A stretch of DNA of 64,000 nt from Algoriphagus resistens. Lineage in GTDB: Bacteria; Bacteroidota; Bacteroidia; Cytophagales; Cyclobacteriaceae. Every line of letters starts with the position of its first letter. Position 1 is the stretch's first letter. Under the pieces are notes generated by a model. The model had not been told where the DNA came from. It saw nothing but the letters and a program-made list of their open reading frames with translations, and did not search any database. The DNA lies in NCBI RefSeq assembly GCF_001442615.1, contig NZ_LMXN01000005.1:186001-250000 (forward strand), in the 5' to 3' direction. A program made the position numbers and the translations under genes. Shown here piece by piece: positions 45,719-54,827 of the stretch.

Positions 45719-46716
45719 AATCAATTCGCTTAAACGGGGGGTATGGCCTTGAAAATATCCACGTAGAAAACATAGAGGTGCCAACCCTCTCGGCGGGCCA
45801 GGTACTGGTCAAAGTGCAGGCAGTTTCCCTTAACCGGCTGGATCTAATGATCGCACAAGGTGCGTTCCGTACCTCTCTCCCCCATACCTTGGGCTCAGAT
45901 GCGACCGGTGAAGTCGTAGCGATAGGTAGCGGGGTTACCCATTTGACTGTCGGTGACCGCGTTGTCACGCATTTTATTCAGGATTGGCAAGCAGGCCAAC
46001 TGCAGGACAGCTATTTAAAAAACCGACTGGGGACAGACGTACAGGGAGTGTTTTCAGAATACGTTGCACTAGCTGAACGTGCATTGGTAAAAGTGCCTTC
46101 AAATCTTACCTCGGCGCAGGTGGCTACACTCCCAATAGCCGGTGTATCTGCATGGGAAGCGTTGATCAATATAGGTAAGTTGCAATCCGGACAGACAGTA
46201 TTGCTTCAGGGTACCGGAGGGGGTTCCATTCTTGCTTTGCAGTTTGCCAAAGCAATTGGGGCCAAAGTTATTATTACCTCAGGTAAAGATGAAAAACTAG
46301 AAAAAGCCAAAGCGCTGGGAGCTGACCAGACAATCAATTACCTAGCCTACCCAAAATGGCAAGAAAAAGTTTTGCAATTGACAGAGGGGAAGGGGGTTGA
46401 CTTAGCGCTGGAGATGTCATGGGCAAGCCTTGAAAAAACGGTAGAAGCAATGAGGTTGGGGGGTAAGATAATTGTGGTAGGCCTACTGGGTGGTGCCGAC
46501 ACCACACTTTCGGTATTTGGCATAATGCAAAAAGCGCTTTCTATCCATGGCATGCAGGTAGGGTCAAAAGCATCTTTTCAATCAATGAACCACGCGATTG
46601 CCTTACATGCTATTTCCCCCGTGGTGGACAGGGTGTTTAGGCTTGATCAGGTCTCAGAAGCATTCAACTACTTAGATAAGGGAGAACATTTTGGAAAGGT
46701 GGTGATTACTTTTTAA
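45715..46716 (+). CDS. NAD(P)H-dependent quinone oxidoreductase / zinc-type alcohol dehydrogenase family
   Basis: 333 residues, medium-chain dehydrogenase fold without the zinc cysteines of true alcohol dehydrogenases. Catalytic-domain LNRLDLMIAQGAF, then the nucleotide fold LQGTGGGSILALQFAKAIGA (GxGxxG-type) and GADQTINY. The ligand-side residues fit a quinone or alkenal reductase. Divergent HxlR regulator and the leader suggest induction by electrophiles or quinones. Confidence 0.87.
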   Translation: MKSIRLNGGYGLENIHVENIEVPTLSAGQVLVKVQAVSLNRLDLMIAQGAFRTSLPHTLGSDATGEVVAIGSGVTHLTVGDRVVTHFIQDWQAGQLQDSYLKNRLGTDVQGVFSEYVALAERALVKVPSNLTSAQVATLPIAGVSAWEALINIGKLQSGQTVLLQGTGGGSILALQFAKAIGAKVIITSGKDEKLEKAKALGADQTINYLAYPKWQEKVLQLTEGKGVDLALEMSWASLEKTVEAMRLGGKIIVVGLLGGADTTLSVFGIMQKALSIHGMQVGSKASFQSMNHAIALHAISPVVDRVFRLDQVSEAFNYLDKGEHFGKVVITF

Positions 46717-46742
46717 TCCCGAAATCGGCAGCTATCTATACT

Positions 46743-46774
46743 ATCACGGCAGACATCTGACACCTGCCGTGATA
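46743..46774 (+). terminator. Intrinsic terminator after quinone oxidoreductase
   Basis: Perfect 11-base arms TATCACGGCAG / CTGCCGTGATA with a 10-base loop, then AATGTTTTATTT. Confidence 0.8.
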
Positions 46775-47006
46775 AATGTTTTATTTCAGGTAATTTGAGC
46801 AAGGGCAAAACAGGGAAGTGTCGCTGTAAACCACCCAGAAAATATGAATTCCTGCTGAGGGTGCCTGTGCTCAGATTTTAAGATTTCTAGTTGCCGGATC
46901 ACTTGTATGTTGTGAATTTTGAAACTACCACTATCTGAAAGCCGCCCGATTGGATGAATTTCCTTCAGTCTTTTAGACTCTCCCTTTGCATAACTGCAGG
47001 ATACAA

Positions 47007-47140
47007 CTAAAAAAAATTAACGCCAGCTTCCAGACTAGCTGTGAATGCCTCAGCAATATCTTGTTCGGTATTTTTTTTAACGTAGCCAACGCTTTCTTTT
47101 GCCAAGGCCAGTGTTCCTATACCCATGGCAGGGAACCAGC
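47007..47140 (-). pseudogene. Aldo/keto reductase N-terminal relic
   Basis: On the - strand the frame reads WFPAMGIGTLALAK and then EQDIAEAFTASLEAGVNFF before a stop in a run of eight T (47008-47015 region). This is the N-terminal strand and DIAEAF..SLEAGVNFFD segment of aldo/keto reductases, lacking the Asp-Tyr-Lys-His site. Surrounding sequence has drifted. A decayed gene just upstream of the ArsR promoter. Confidence 0.6.
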
Positions 47141-47191
47141 GCAGATATACTTTCCTTACGGCTTTCATACATCCAAAAAAAATCACAAAAA

Positions 47192-47237
47192 TTTGCGCAG
47201 TTGATTGACTGCATTATATTTGCAGTCAATCAACTGC
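47192..47237 (+). promoter_or_regulatory. Promoter embedded in a perfect palindrome, ArsR operon
   Basis: -33 TTTG at 47192-47195, 19-base spacer, -7 TATATTTG at 47215-47222: an almost ideal Bacteroidota promoter. The -7 box lies between perfect 17-base arms GCAGTTGATTGACTGCA (47197-47213) and TGCAGTCAATCAACTGC (47221-47237), which is the operator. Binding there would block the promoter, so the ArsR gene six bases downstream is probably autorepressed. Confidence 0.85.
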
Positions 47238-47242
47238 ATAAA

Positions 47243-47569
47243 ATGGAAGCACGTAGAGATATATTTCAGGCAATAGCAGATCCGACACGTAGGGCAATAA
47301 TTGGTTTGCTGGCGCTTCAGGCAATGACACCAGGGACAATTGCAGAGAATTTTGATTCTTCAAGACAAACAATTTCAAAGCATATTCAGATTTTGACAGA
47401 ATGCCAGCTTGTAAGACAAGAGCAAAAAGGACGTGAAATTTACTATCACTTCAATCCGCAAAAAATGAGAGAAGTGTCAGACTGGGTAGACCAATACCGG
47501 AAATTCTGGGACAACAAATTTGACTCATTGGAAAACTATCTGGCAAGCATCCAAGAAAAGAAAATCTAG
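47243..47569 (+). CDS. ArsR/SmtB-type winged-helix repressor
   Basis: 108 residues, start MEARRDIFQAIADPTRR at 47243, six bases after the operator. DNA recognition helix around SSRQTISKHIQILTECQLVRQEQKGREIYY. No metal-binding Cys set, so it belongs to the group that pairs with AHSA1 genes and senses an unknown signal. The following gene begins 4 bases after the stop. Confidence 0.93.
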   Translation: MEARRDIFQAIADPTRRAIIGLLALQAMTPGTIAENFDSSRQTISKHIQILTECQLVRQEQKGREIYYHFNPQKMREVSDWVDQYRKFWDNKFDSLENYLASIQEKKI

Positions 47570-47573
47570 AACG

Positions 47574-48050
47574 ATGAGCAGCTACAATACATTCAGACAA
47601 GAAGGTAACACCCTTATTCATACCAGGATTTTTGATGCCCCTAGAGAATTGGTTTGGGAGGTGTGGACAACCCCTGAACATATAAGAGAGTGGTGGGGGC
47701 CAGACGGTTTTTCGCTGACTACTAAATCAATGACTGTAGAATCCGGTAAGACATGGGATTTTATAATGCACGGTATGGGACGGGATTGGGATAACAGAAT
47801 AGAGTATGTAGAGGTTAAAAAACCTTCGCTGTTGACCTATAGACATTCTGGTGCAGAAAGCGAAGAGTATAATTTCACAGTCTCAGTTTTTTTTGAAGAA
47901 GTCGAAGGAAAAACATTAGTGACAATGAAGTCAGTATTTAAATCAAAAGCAATTATAGACGAATTAAACAGGAAGGTAAATGCCATTGAAGGTGGTAAGC
48001 AGACTTTAAACCGACTTGAAAAATATCTTAAAAATAGTAGTTGGCAGTAA
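47574..48050 (+). CDS. SRPBCC (AHSA1-like) protein
   Basis: 158 residues. Opening FDAPRELVWEVWTTPEHIREWWGPDGF is the signature of AHSA1/START-related ligand-binding proteins; the C-terminal helix NAIEGGKQTLNRLEKYL completes the fold. The start at 47574 (MSSYNTFRQ) is preferred over an in-frame ATG at 47520 inside the ArsR gene. Second gene of the ArsR operon; function unknown. Confidence 0.9.
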   Translation: MSSYNTFRQEGNTLIHTRIFDAPRELVWEVWTTPEHIREWWGPDGFSLTTKSMTVESGKTWDFIMHGMGRDWDNRIEYVEVKKPSLLTYRHSGAESEEYNFTVSVFFEEVEGKTLVTMKSVFKSKAIIDELNRKVNAIEGGKQTLNRLEKYLKNSSWQ

Positions 48051-48079
48051 ACATTAGACACTATACAAAATAGAAAAGC

Positions 48080-48661
48080 ATGAGAAAAATAATTTCATTT
48101 ATGCACGTTTCCCTTGACGGGTTTGTAGCTGGGCCGAGCGGAGAAATGGACTGGATTAAAGTTGACCAGGAAATTTTTGATTATGTAGCTCAGCGTATCA
48201 ACAAAGGTGACACCGCGTTATATGGACGGAGGACTTATCAGATGATGGAAAGTTACTGGCCTACTGCTGGAGACAAGCCGACAGCAACCAAACACGACAT
48301 TGAGCATTCTAAGTGGTATAACAACGTCCACAAAATTGTTTTATCTAAGACAATTGATCCTGATAGCTATCGGGAAACCAACACCACAATTATCAGTGAC
48401 AATCTTCCCGACAGCCTTAATGAAATAAAGCAGCAGACGGGCGAGGACATCCTGCTTTTTGGCAGTCCGACGGCAACACACTCACTGATTCGGCAAAACT
48501 TAATCGACGGCTACTGGTTATTTGTAAATCCTGTTATTCTTGGACAAGGCATTCCGTTGTTTGTAGACATTAAAGACAAAATTAAACTTAAGCTTTTGCC
48601 TGCTACGCAACAATTTACCGCTGGGGTAACTGCATTGAATTATGTAGTGGACAGAAAATAA
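48080..48661 (+). CDS. Dihydrofolate-reductase family protein (RibD C-terminal-like), copy 1
   Basis: 193 residues. SLDGFVAGPSGEMDWIK at the start, RRTYQMMESYWP, LLFGSPTATHSLIRQNLIDGYWLFV near the C-terminal nucleotide site. A reductase-like fold; the substrate is not known and genuine folate or riboflavin synthesis is unlikely in this setting. Third gene in the ArsR operon, 29 bases after SRPBCC. Confidence 0.88.
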   Translation: MRKIISFMHVSLDGFVAGPSGEMDWIKVDQEIFDYVAQRINKGDTALYGRRTYQMMESYWPTAGDKPTATKHDIEHSKWYNNVHKIVLSKTIDPDSYRETNTTIISDNLPDSLNEIKQQTGEDILLFGSPTATHSLIRQNLIDGYWLFVNPVILGQGIPLFVDIKDKIKLKLLPATQQFTAGVTALNYVVDRK

Positions 48662-48791
48662 CTCAAGAGTTTCAGCCCGGCTTCAACTTTGCTGCAACCT
48701 GCTAGGGACGTACCGGGCGATTGGCCGTTAATCTTACACTCATTGCCAGGGACGGCTGAAAAAAACGGACAAAAGTTAACTATTAAATAAA

Positions 48792-49172
48792 ATGACAAAA
48801 ATCATCGCAAGTCCCAACTGCGGGAACTCACCCAAAATGGCTTTTCTAAAAGAATTCAACATTGCATTTGCCAAGGGAGACGTGAAATTCCTTGTCGATA
48901 GTGTGACCGAAGATATTGTCTGGAATATTGTAGGTGATAGGAAAATTACGGGAAAGGAAAATTTTGCGGATGAATTGGAGAAAATGAAAACAAAGAAAGC
49001 GACTGAACTAGCGTTTGACCAGATCTTATCCCACGGAAAAGAAGGAGCCGTAAATGGAACAATGAAAATGCAGACTGGGAAAAAATACGCGTTTTCAGAC
49101 TTTTACCAGTTCAACGGGGCAAAAGGTGCGAAAATCAAAGCAATTACATCCTATGTGATTGAAATAGAATAA
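48792..49172 (+). CDS. NTF2-like / SnoaL-type protein, 126 residues
   Basis: Starts MTKIIASPNCGNSPKMAFL; the cone-shaped fold shows in FAKGDVKFLVDSVTEDIVWNIVGDR and in the strand GAVNGTMKMQTGKKYAFSDF. Unknown ligand. It lies between the two RibD-like genes and likely shares their operon. Confidence 0.72.
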   Translation: MTKIIASPNCGNSPKMAFLKEFNIAFAKGDVKFLVDSVTEDIVWNIVGDRKITGKENFADELEKMKTKKATELAFDQILSHGKEGAVNGTMKMQTGKKYAFSDFYQFNGAKGAKIKAITSYVIEIE

Positions 49173-49344
49173 CTATCAGGTATGCGTGAAATAGCAACAA
49201 TAAAAAATAAAAAACTGCTTCCTGGATGGTAAACACCGGTGTGCCGGTGCTTCACCTCTTATCGACCACTGGCTTCCAAACAGATAAACAAAAAAATAAG
49301 GCTACTGGAAAAGTAGCGGGTAATCCTATTAAAAATCCATAACT

Positions 49345-49956
49345 ATGAGAAAAGCAAAAGTTACAAGCGGATTGACCGTATCTCTTGACGGGTACGGTGC
49401 CGGTACTAATCAAAGCTTTGAAAAGCCATTTGGAGATAATTTCGATGCAAATTTGTTGGATCGTTGGATGTTTTCTGAGCCGGAAAAGCATAAACATAAA
49501 AAAGAAATAGATGCCATTCTTGATGCTGGAGCATATATCATGGGCAGTAACATGTTTGGTCCCAAAGACAAAAGAGGGATGTCCGAATGGAAAGGATGGT
49601 GGGGAAACAATCCTCCCTACCATGCGCCGGTTTTTGTACTATCCCACCATGAACGCGCGCCAGTGGAAATGGAAGGAGGGACAGTATTTCATTTTGTGAC
49701 TGATGGTATTCACTCAGCATTTAAAAAGGCAGAGGAGGCTGCGGGAAACAGGAATATAAAGATCATGGGAGGAGCAAACACAATCAATCAGTATTTAAGT
49801 GCTGGTCTCATTGATGAATTGTGGCTACATATCGTCCCTGTTACTATCGGTTCTGGCTCAAAGCTTTTTGAAGGGGTGAAAGATCTAAAACTCAAACCGG
49901 TTCAGATAAGCGGATCCAGCGTAGTGACACACATTAAATACGAGGTTTTGAAATAA
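49345..49956 (+). CDS. Dihydrofolate-reductase family protein (RibD C-terminal-like), copy 2
   Basis: 203 residues, start MRKAKVTSGLTVSLDGYGAG. GSNMFGPKDKRGMSEWKGWWG in the middle, KIMGGANTINQYLSAGLIDEL and LHIVPVTIGSGSKLFEG near the end. Only distantly similar to copy 1; it belongs to the YyaP/YwjB-like group. No substrate can be assigned. Confidence 0.86.
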   Translation: MRKAKVTSGLTVSLDGYGAGTNQSFEKPFGDNFDANLLDRWMFSEPEKHKHKKEIDAILDAGAYIMGSNMFGPKDKRGMSEWKGWWGNNPPYHAPVFVLSHHERAPVEMEGGTVFHFVTDGIHSAFKKAEEAAGNRNIKIMGGANTINQYLSAGLIDELWLHIVPVTIGSGSKLFEGVKDLKLKPVQISGSSVVTHIKYEVLK

Positions 49957-50260
49957 AATAAACCGTCCAAAGGGAATCCGTCACAGGCTTTACTGTCATC
50001 TTTTCCGGACTGTATTGCAGCAATTCCACCACCGCCTGTTCCCAAATCGCACAGTCTTTTGTTCCGCCTGAAATTCTGGATAACTTTGTGATATTTAGGA
50101 GCACCCTAAGATCGACTGTTAAGAAAATGTCCTGTAGGGCTAATCCTTTCGTGGGCACAGGTAGCCATGAAGAGTGTGCCTGGGGGATGAGTTTTTCAGG
50201 TTAGGGTAAAATTCTTTTGAGTGCCATGATTGGTAATAAGGTATATAGTTATAGAAAAAC
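49957..50260. other. Intergenic region
   Basis: About 300 bases without a supported gene. A - strand frame at 49934-50158 looks partly protein-like (TKDCAIWEQAVVELLQYSPE) but has no family match and overlaps the preceding gene, so it is not called. Confidence 0.35.
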
Positions 50261-50680
50261 ATGATGAAGGAAATTGAAGAATTTTTTAGTGCATACAAAA
50301 ATGCAGTCTGGCAAAAAAATGCATCCGCTTTACTGAAGCTTTATGATGCTGAGGTAGTTCAATTCGATATGTGGGACAGGGGCTACTATAGTACCTTACA
50401 GGAATGGGCACCAGAAATTGGGAACTGGTTAGGCTCTTTGGGGGAGGAAAAAGTGAAAGTTGATTTTGAAATGATAAAAATTCGACAATCTGATTCAATT
50501 GGATTTGCAAGCGGATTGATAAAATTTCAGGCAATTTCCTCTCAAGGTACGATACTCAGAAGTATGAAAAATAGGATTACAATCGGATTTTCAAGGTTTG
50601 AGGAGGGGTGGAAAGTGGTTCATCAACATATATCGGCCCCGGTGGCTTCTGAGAACCTTACTGCTATACTGGATTTGTAA
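50261..50680 (+). CDS. SnoaL-like / DUF4440-type NTF2 protein, 139 residues
   Basis: NTF2-like: IEEFFSAYKNAVWQKNASALLKLYDAEVV at the N-terminus, FDMWDRGYYSTLQEW, and GWKVVHQHISAPV near the C-terminus, the last strand of such folds. ATGATG gives two possible starts one codon apart. Ligand unknown. Confidence 0.8.
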   Translation: MMKEIEEFFSAYKNAVWQKNASALLKLYDAEVVQFDMWDRGYYSTLQEWAPEIGNWLGSLGEEKVKVDFEMIKIRQSDSIGFASGLIKFQAISSQGTILRSMKNRITIGFSRFEEGWKVVHQHISAPVASENLTAILDL

Positions 50681-51151
50681 GAAGACGTTCAAAAGGAAGT
50701 AATAAATTATAGTTTAAGGTAAGGTGAAGGGAAAGCAAAAAGTCAGTTTGGTCCTGATATTGTAAAAATAATACCTGGAAATCCAGAAATGCACCAGTTC
50801 CGTGTTTCTCCAGAATCTCCCTGCCATCGGCGTTTCTGGTGGGTAGGAGGATATCCTTTTCTGCATTCAGCAGATCCTCCAGAGGCTTAGCATTAACCGA
50901 TGAATTTGTGAGGAATTTCAAGACAGACAAATCTGAAAATTATACTGGCAAAACAAAATGGATGAAATATAGCCATCGCTTATTACCCAGACTGGTGACA
51001 AAAATTTCTATACCCTCTAGTTGAATCATTCCTTGAATTTGTTATTCTGTTTTGGCTTCTCCGCGCATCATCGGCATGTAGTTCACCGACAGTAATTCCT
51101 TACTTGCTGTTATTTAATTGTCCTGCTAAAATATTTCCAGAAATTGTTTTT
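50681..51151. other. Intergenic region between convergent genes
   Basis: About 470 bases. A - strand frame (to 50930) contains PLEDLLNAEKDILLPTRNAD but has no match and is not called. No terminator with a T tract was identified. Confidence 0.35.
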
Positions 51152-52354
51152 TTATGGAGTGTACTCCATTCTTAATTTTATCACGACAGAAGATATCATG
51201 GTAATTAATCCAATACTAAGTATTGAATTATCAACACCAAAAAAGTCAGCTATTAAGCCCGTCAAAATTGCACCTATTGCATAACCCAAATCCCGCCACA
51301 ATCTGAACACACCGATGCTATTGGCCCGTTGCTCGGGGTGGGTATTATCTGCAATTGCTGCAAGAAATGTTGGATAGACCACCGCTGTACCTATCCCTAA
51401 TAGTGTACTCAAAATTGCGAATTGGCTAAATGTGGTAGCAAATACCATGGTGATAATGGCTATACCTTGGATTAGCATACCCCAAAACAGCATGGATTTT
51501 TTTGCCAAAATATCAGCTAGCTTACCGGTGACCAGTTGGCCTAGGCCCCAGATTACCGGATAAATAGCTGCCATTTTTCCAATTTCAGCCATACTAAAAC
51601 CTTTACTTGCCAGGAGTATCGGGAAAAGCCCCCAGATCATCCCATCATTCAGATTGTTGACTAATCCCGCCTGAGTAATAGAACCAAGATTCGGATTTGA
51701 CCAAGTGGTTTCACGAAATACATTTTTTAGCTTTTTGACATGGCTTGATTTGGTCTCCGAATTGACATGATGTACCGTGTCCGTTACAAGAAAATAGCTC
51801 GCCAAAAGACCTGTCACTGCAAACCCAATCCCCAAGTAAAACGGATAGGGGCGAATCCCATATTCTGAGGCTATCCACCCAGTGAGAAAAGCAACGATAC
51901 CCACGGCCAAGTAACCTGCTGATTCATTCAATCCCATGGCCAGACCCCTGTTCCTATCACCCACCAAGTCGATTTTCATCACTACTGTACTTGACCATGT
52001 CAATCCCTGGTTGATTCCCAATAAAATATTTGCCGCTATGATCCAGTTCCAGTTTGTAGCATAGATCAGGATAAGCGGAACCGGAAGTCCAATCAGCCAA
52101 CCAATCACCAATAGGTTCTTTCGCCCAATCCTATTGGCAAAAGCGCCAGTGTAATAGTTGGTAATGGCTTTGGATATTCCGAATACCACAATAAAGGACA
52201 GGATTGCAGATTTGCCAGCTATGCCAAAATCGGCTTCTGCAATCTGTGGCAGAATGGTTCGCTCCAAGCCTATCATACCGCCAACGAAGCCATTGATGAC
52301 GACCAGTAATGTGAACTGCTTCCAGTTCTCTTTTAACCCTAATCTAGCTTCCAT
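51152..52354 (-). CDS. Major facilitator superfamily transporter
   Basis: 400 residues with 12 hydrophobic segments. The A-like loop motif is visible after the second helix (GAFANRIGRKNLLVIG), and the central cytoplasmic loop is charged (VNSETKSSHVKKLKN). Inner membrane; substrate unknown. It begins 6 bases after the rhodanese-MBL stop, so sulfur-compound export is an inference from position. Confidence 0.85.
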   Translation of the reverse strand: MEARLGLKENWKQFTLLVVINGFVGGMIGLERTILPQIAEADFGIAGKSAILSFIVVFGISKAITNYYTGAFANRIGRKNLLVIGWLIGLPVPLILIYATNWNWIIAANILLGINQGLTWSSTVVMKIDLVGDRNRGLAMGLNESAGYLAVGIVAFLTGWIASEYGIRPYPFYLGIGFAVTGLLASYFLVTDTVHHVNSETKSSHVKKLKNVFRETTWSNPNLGSITQAGLVNNLNDGMIWGLFPILLASKGFSMAEIGKMAAIYPVIWGLGQLVTGKLADILAKKSMLFWGMLIQGIAIITMVFATTFSQFAILSTLLGIGTAVVYPTFLAAIADNTHPEQRANSIGVFRLWRDLGYAIGAILTGLIADFFGVDNSILSIGLITMISSVVIKLRMEYTP

Positions 52355-52360
52355 GGCCTC

Positions 52361-53464
52361 TTATGATATGGCACAACGATTGGCCCCTGCTTCAAGATCA
52401 ACAGGATTTACATCTGTAAAATCTCCTGTTATGTTCTTCTCCACAATCTTCAGGTAGTTTTCGGGTGGGTTAGGAATCCTTTTCAGCAAAGACTGGACGA
52501 ACTCTTGCTCACTTTCTTTGAGCAATGGTGTGTTTTTCACCACCTCTCTCAGTACGGATTGTATTGGTTGATGATCAAAAGCTATCGGTTGGCTGCTGTG
52601 GCCTGGCATTACAATGATTGATTGGTCTAAACGTATAAGTTTTTGAATGGAATGAAAAAGTAAAGATGCTTTCTTCTTTGCTTCTTCCTTGTCCGCTTTC
52701 AGATCAGGTCTTCCTACACCGTCGGTAAATAAGGTGTCTCCCGTTAAGATTACTTTGTCATCAATCAAGTAACCGGTGCTCTCCAATGTGTGGCCTGGGG
52801 TATGAATGGCTTTAACCTTTATGCCCCCTATCCTAAATTCCTGTCCATCAGCAATAGGGGTGAAGGGGAAACGCTGCTTGTCATTGGATGGAAAAGAAGG
52901 TTTTATTCCATATTTTCCGGCCAGTTCTTTTGTTCTACTCAGATGATCTGCATGAATATGTGTGTCTGCGACATAGCTGAGGGAAAGCCCTTTCTGATTT
53001 AGAAATTCTTTATAAACCTCTATAGGCAAAGAAGCGTCAATAACCATTGCTTCCTGATCTGAAATGACCATATAGGAAAGACAGCCCTTTCCGGTACGTC
53101 TAAATTGGATAATTTCAAAATCCTCAAAAGCTAAGGAAGCTGTGTTCCAGGCAAGGCTCCAACTTTTCATTCCTCCTTGCAGGTTGTAAGTTTCATATCC
53201 AGAGGCCTGAAGCATTTCGGCTGCTATGGAACTGGTTTTTCCCCCTGCACAGACAGTGACTACAGGAATGGTTTTATCAAAGTTTACTGACTTTAAAGCA
53301 TCAGGATTGTTCTTTTTCAGGTCAGTATAAGCGTCTATATGGATGCTGCCCGGGATTTTCCATTCCTCTCTTTCACTGGTTGTCCTGACGTCCAGGACAG
53401 TCACTTTTTTGCCTGCATCCAGCCAAGCTCTTAATGTATTGGTATTGATCTCTTGTTGTGCCAT
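52361..53464 (-). CDS. Rhodanese-metallo-beta-lactamase fusion (persulfide dioxygenase-like)
   Basis: About 367 residues. N-terminal rhodanese with active Cys72 in VTVCAGGKTS, then an MBL-fold hydrolase/dioxygenase with THIHADH at 168-174 (His169, His171, Asp173, His174), His225 and Asp243, consistent with a mononuclear iron site of ETHE1-like persulfide dioxygenases. The domain order (rhodanese first) is reversed from the usual MBL-rhodanese fusions. The start ATG is 53464; a TTG at 53485 adds 7 residues. Likely sulfide or persulfide detoxification in the cytoplasm. Confidence 0.85.
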   Translation of the reverse strand: MAQQEINTNTLRAWLDAGKKVTVLDVRTTSEREEWKIPGSIHIDAYTDLKKNNPDALKSVNFDKTIPVVTVCAGGKTSSIAAEMLQASGYETYNLQGGMKSWSLAWNTASLAFEDFEIIQFRRTGKGCLSYMVISDQEAMVIDASLPIEVYKEFLNQKGLSLSYVADTHIHADHLSRTKELAGKYGIKPSFPSNDKQRFPFTPIADGQEFRIGGIKVKAIHTPGHTLESTGYLIDDKVILTGDTLFTDGVGRPDLKADKEEAKKKASLLFHSIQKLIRLDQSIIVMPGHSSQPIAFDHQPIQSVLREVVKNTPLLKESEQEFVQSLLKRIPNPPENYLKIVEKNITGDFTDVNPVDLEAGANRCAIS

Positions 53465-53530
53465 TGTATTGTCAATTCCATACAAAGGACGGAGTACCCA
53501 AAGCCAATCTCTTTTACATTTGTTAAATAA

Positions 53531-54106
53531 TCAGGAGATTGCCGCTCTGATTCGGCTTAGGCTAACCTGGGTTATTCCCAGATAGGAAGCGATATGCTTT
53601 AAGGGGATTTCCCGGACTACTGCAGGTGATTTTTTAATGAGGGCCTGGTATCTTTCTTCTGCAGTATGAAATTGCAGACTTTCAAGTCTGTTGATGGCAT
53701 CAACATAAGATCGTTCCACTATTTTTCTAAACAGTCTTTCTACCTCATGATGCTTCTCAAATAATTCAAAAAGTGGGGTGGCCGGTATGGCAATAAAAGT
53801 TGTATCGCTTATAGCCTGAATGGCTTTGTGGCTTGGTCTCCCTGTAAAGAGACTCTCAGCTCTGATAATCATATCGTTTTCGAAGGCAAAGTACTCAGTG
53901 ACATCCTTATCTTCTTTAAAATAATTTATTCTTGCAGTTCCTTCTACCACAAAGTAGATAGTCCGGCAAGTCTGACCTATGGATTGAAGATTGTTGTTTT
54001 TTTTGATGTGGAGCGTTGAGCACAAATTCTTTATAGCCTCCTTTGCTTTTTCAGAAATAGGGGAGATGGCAGATAAGTAGTTTAGAAATTTATTGAGCTG
54101 TTCCAT
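53531..54106 (-). CDS. Crp/Fnr family transcriptional regulator
   Basis: 191 residues. Cyclic-nucleotide-type beta barrel with QSIGQTCRTIYFVVEGTARI, the long helix, and a C-terminal helix-turn-helix around IPLKHIASYLGITQVSLSRIRAA. No Cys cluster for an iron-sulfur centre, so it is not an Fnr oxygen sensor. It leads the operon with the rhodanese-MBL and MFS genes and probably controls it. Confidence 0.9.
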   Translation of the reverse strand: MEQLNKFLNYLSAISPISEKAKEAIKNLCSTLHIKKNNNLQSIGQTCRTIYFVVEGTARINYFKEDKDVTEYFAFENDMIIRAESLFTGRPSHKAIQAISDTTFIAIPATPLFELFEKHHEVERLFRKIVERSYVDAINRLESLQFHTAEERYQALIKKSPAVVREIPLKHIASYLGITQVSLSRIRAAIS

Positions 54107-54174
54107 CGGTATAATTTGAAATTACCAAGCATCCGTAATGCTCTTTAAATCTTGGTCCCCTGTCTTTGCTGATG

Positions 54175-54194
54175 TCTTCTTCTTCTTCTTCTTC
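54175..54194. repeat. Trinucleotide tract (TCT)6-7
   Basis: 20 bases of TCT repeats about 70 bases upstream of the Crp-type gene's start. A slippage-prone tract in a promoter region. Confidence 0.8.
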
Positions 54195-54827
54195 AATTCA
54201 TATCAATTCAAAATAACCATCATACTTATGGGGCTTAGTTCGCTTGATGACTTCCTTAAATTTAGAAAATTCTAAGAGTTGATCCGCCCCCAGTTTATCC
54301 TTAACTGCGATTTCATTCAGCCCCATTTTGATTGTTTTGAGGAAAAGATTATAGGTGCAACTTTACAATTTCTTTTTTAATAACAGTGAAGTTTTCCTCA
54401 TCAATCTAAAATTTTCATGTTGATAAAGGAATAGGTTCTTTCCATAAATCTTGCCTCCTTAGTTGATTTATCTATTTTGGCAGACAGGCAAGCATACATA
54501 CTTAGCTGTATGATTAGATTGTATAGGGTTGCCTTATCCAGTTATAAAGGAGAATGAAAAATGCGGAGTTTTTTAAAGATGATGATTTGAACAATTCCTG
54601 GCAATCAGGTAAAATCCTTTCTGAAAAGACACCCAAAAATTTCGTGTATAATCTTATGGACAGCTAAAGCATATTCTATAAAAAGGGGTTGTTGGTCAAG
54701 TTAATTCCCTTGCTGCGGCTCGTATGGAATAGCTGGTTGGCGTATAGTCAAATAGATCTTTTTTCCGTAACCCATTTTTTAATTTTAAAGGGAGCGGTGC
54801 TTTTGATTTCACTTTTAAAGAACCTGG
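54195..54827. other. Gene-poor stretch upstream of EamA gene's end
   Basis: About 630 bases. One short frame at 54554-54667 is listed separately; nothing else is supported. Confidence 0.4.
54554..54667 (+). CDS. Possible 37-residue peptide with good ribosome binding site
   Basis: MKNAEFFKDDDLNNSWQSGK at the start, ending FVYNLMDS; hydrophilic and acidic. AAAGGAG lies 3 bases before the ATG, one of the better Shine-Dalgarno matches in the window. No family known, stands alone. Confidence 0.3.
   Translation: MKNAEFFKDDDLNNSWQSGKILSEKTPKNFVYNLMDS

Noticed and set aside
48662..48791. GTTAATC-like core with flanking repeats, checked as an integron attC site
   Set aside because: No paired inverse core or symmetric arms were found, and no integrase is in the window.
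51154..51169. Palindrome ATGGAGTGTACTCCAT at the MFS gene end, considered as a terminator
   Set aside because: On the - strand it is followed by an A-run rather than a T-run, so it is not an intrinsic terminator for that gene.
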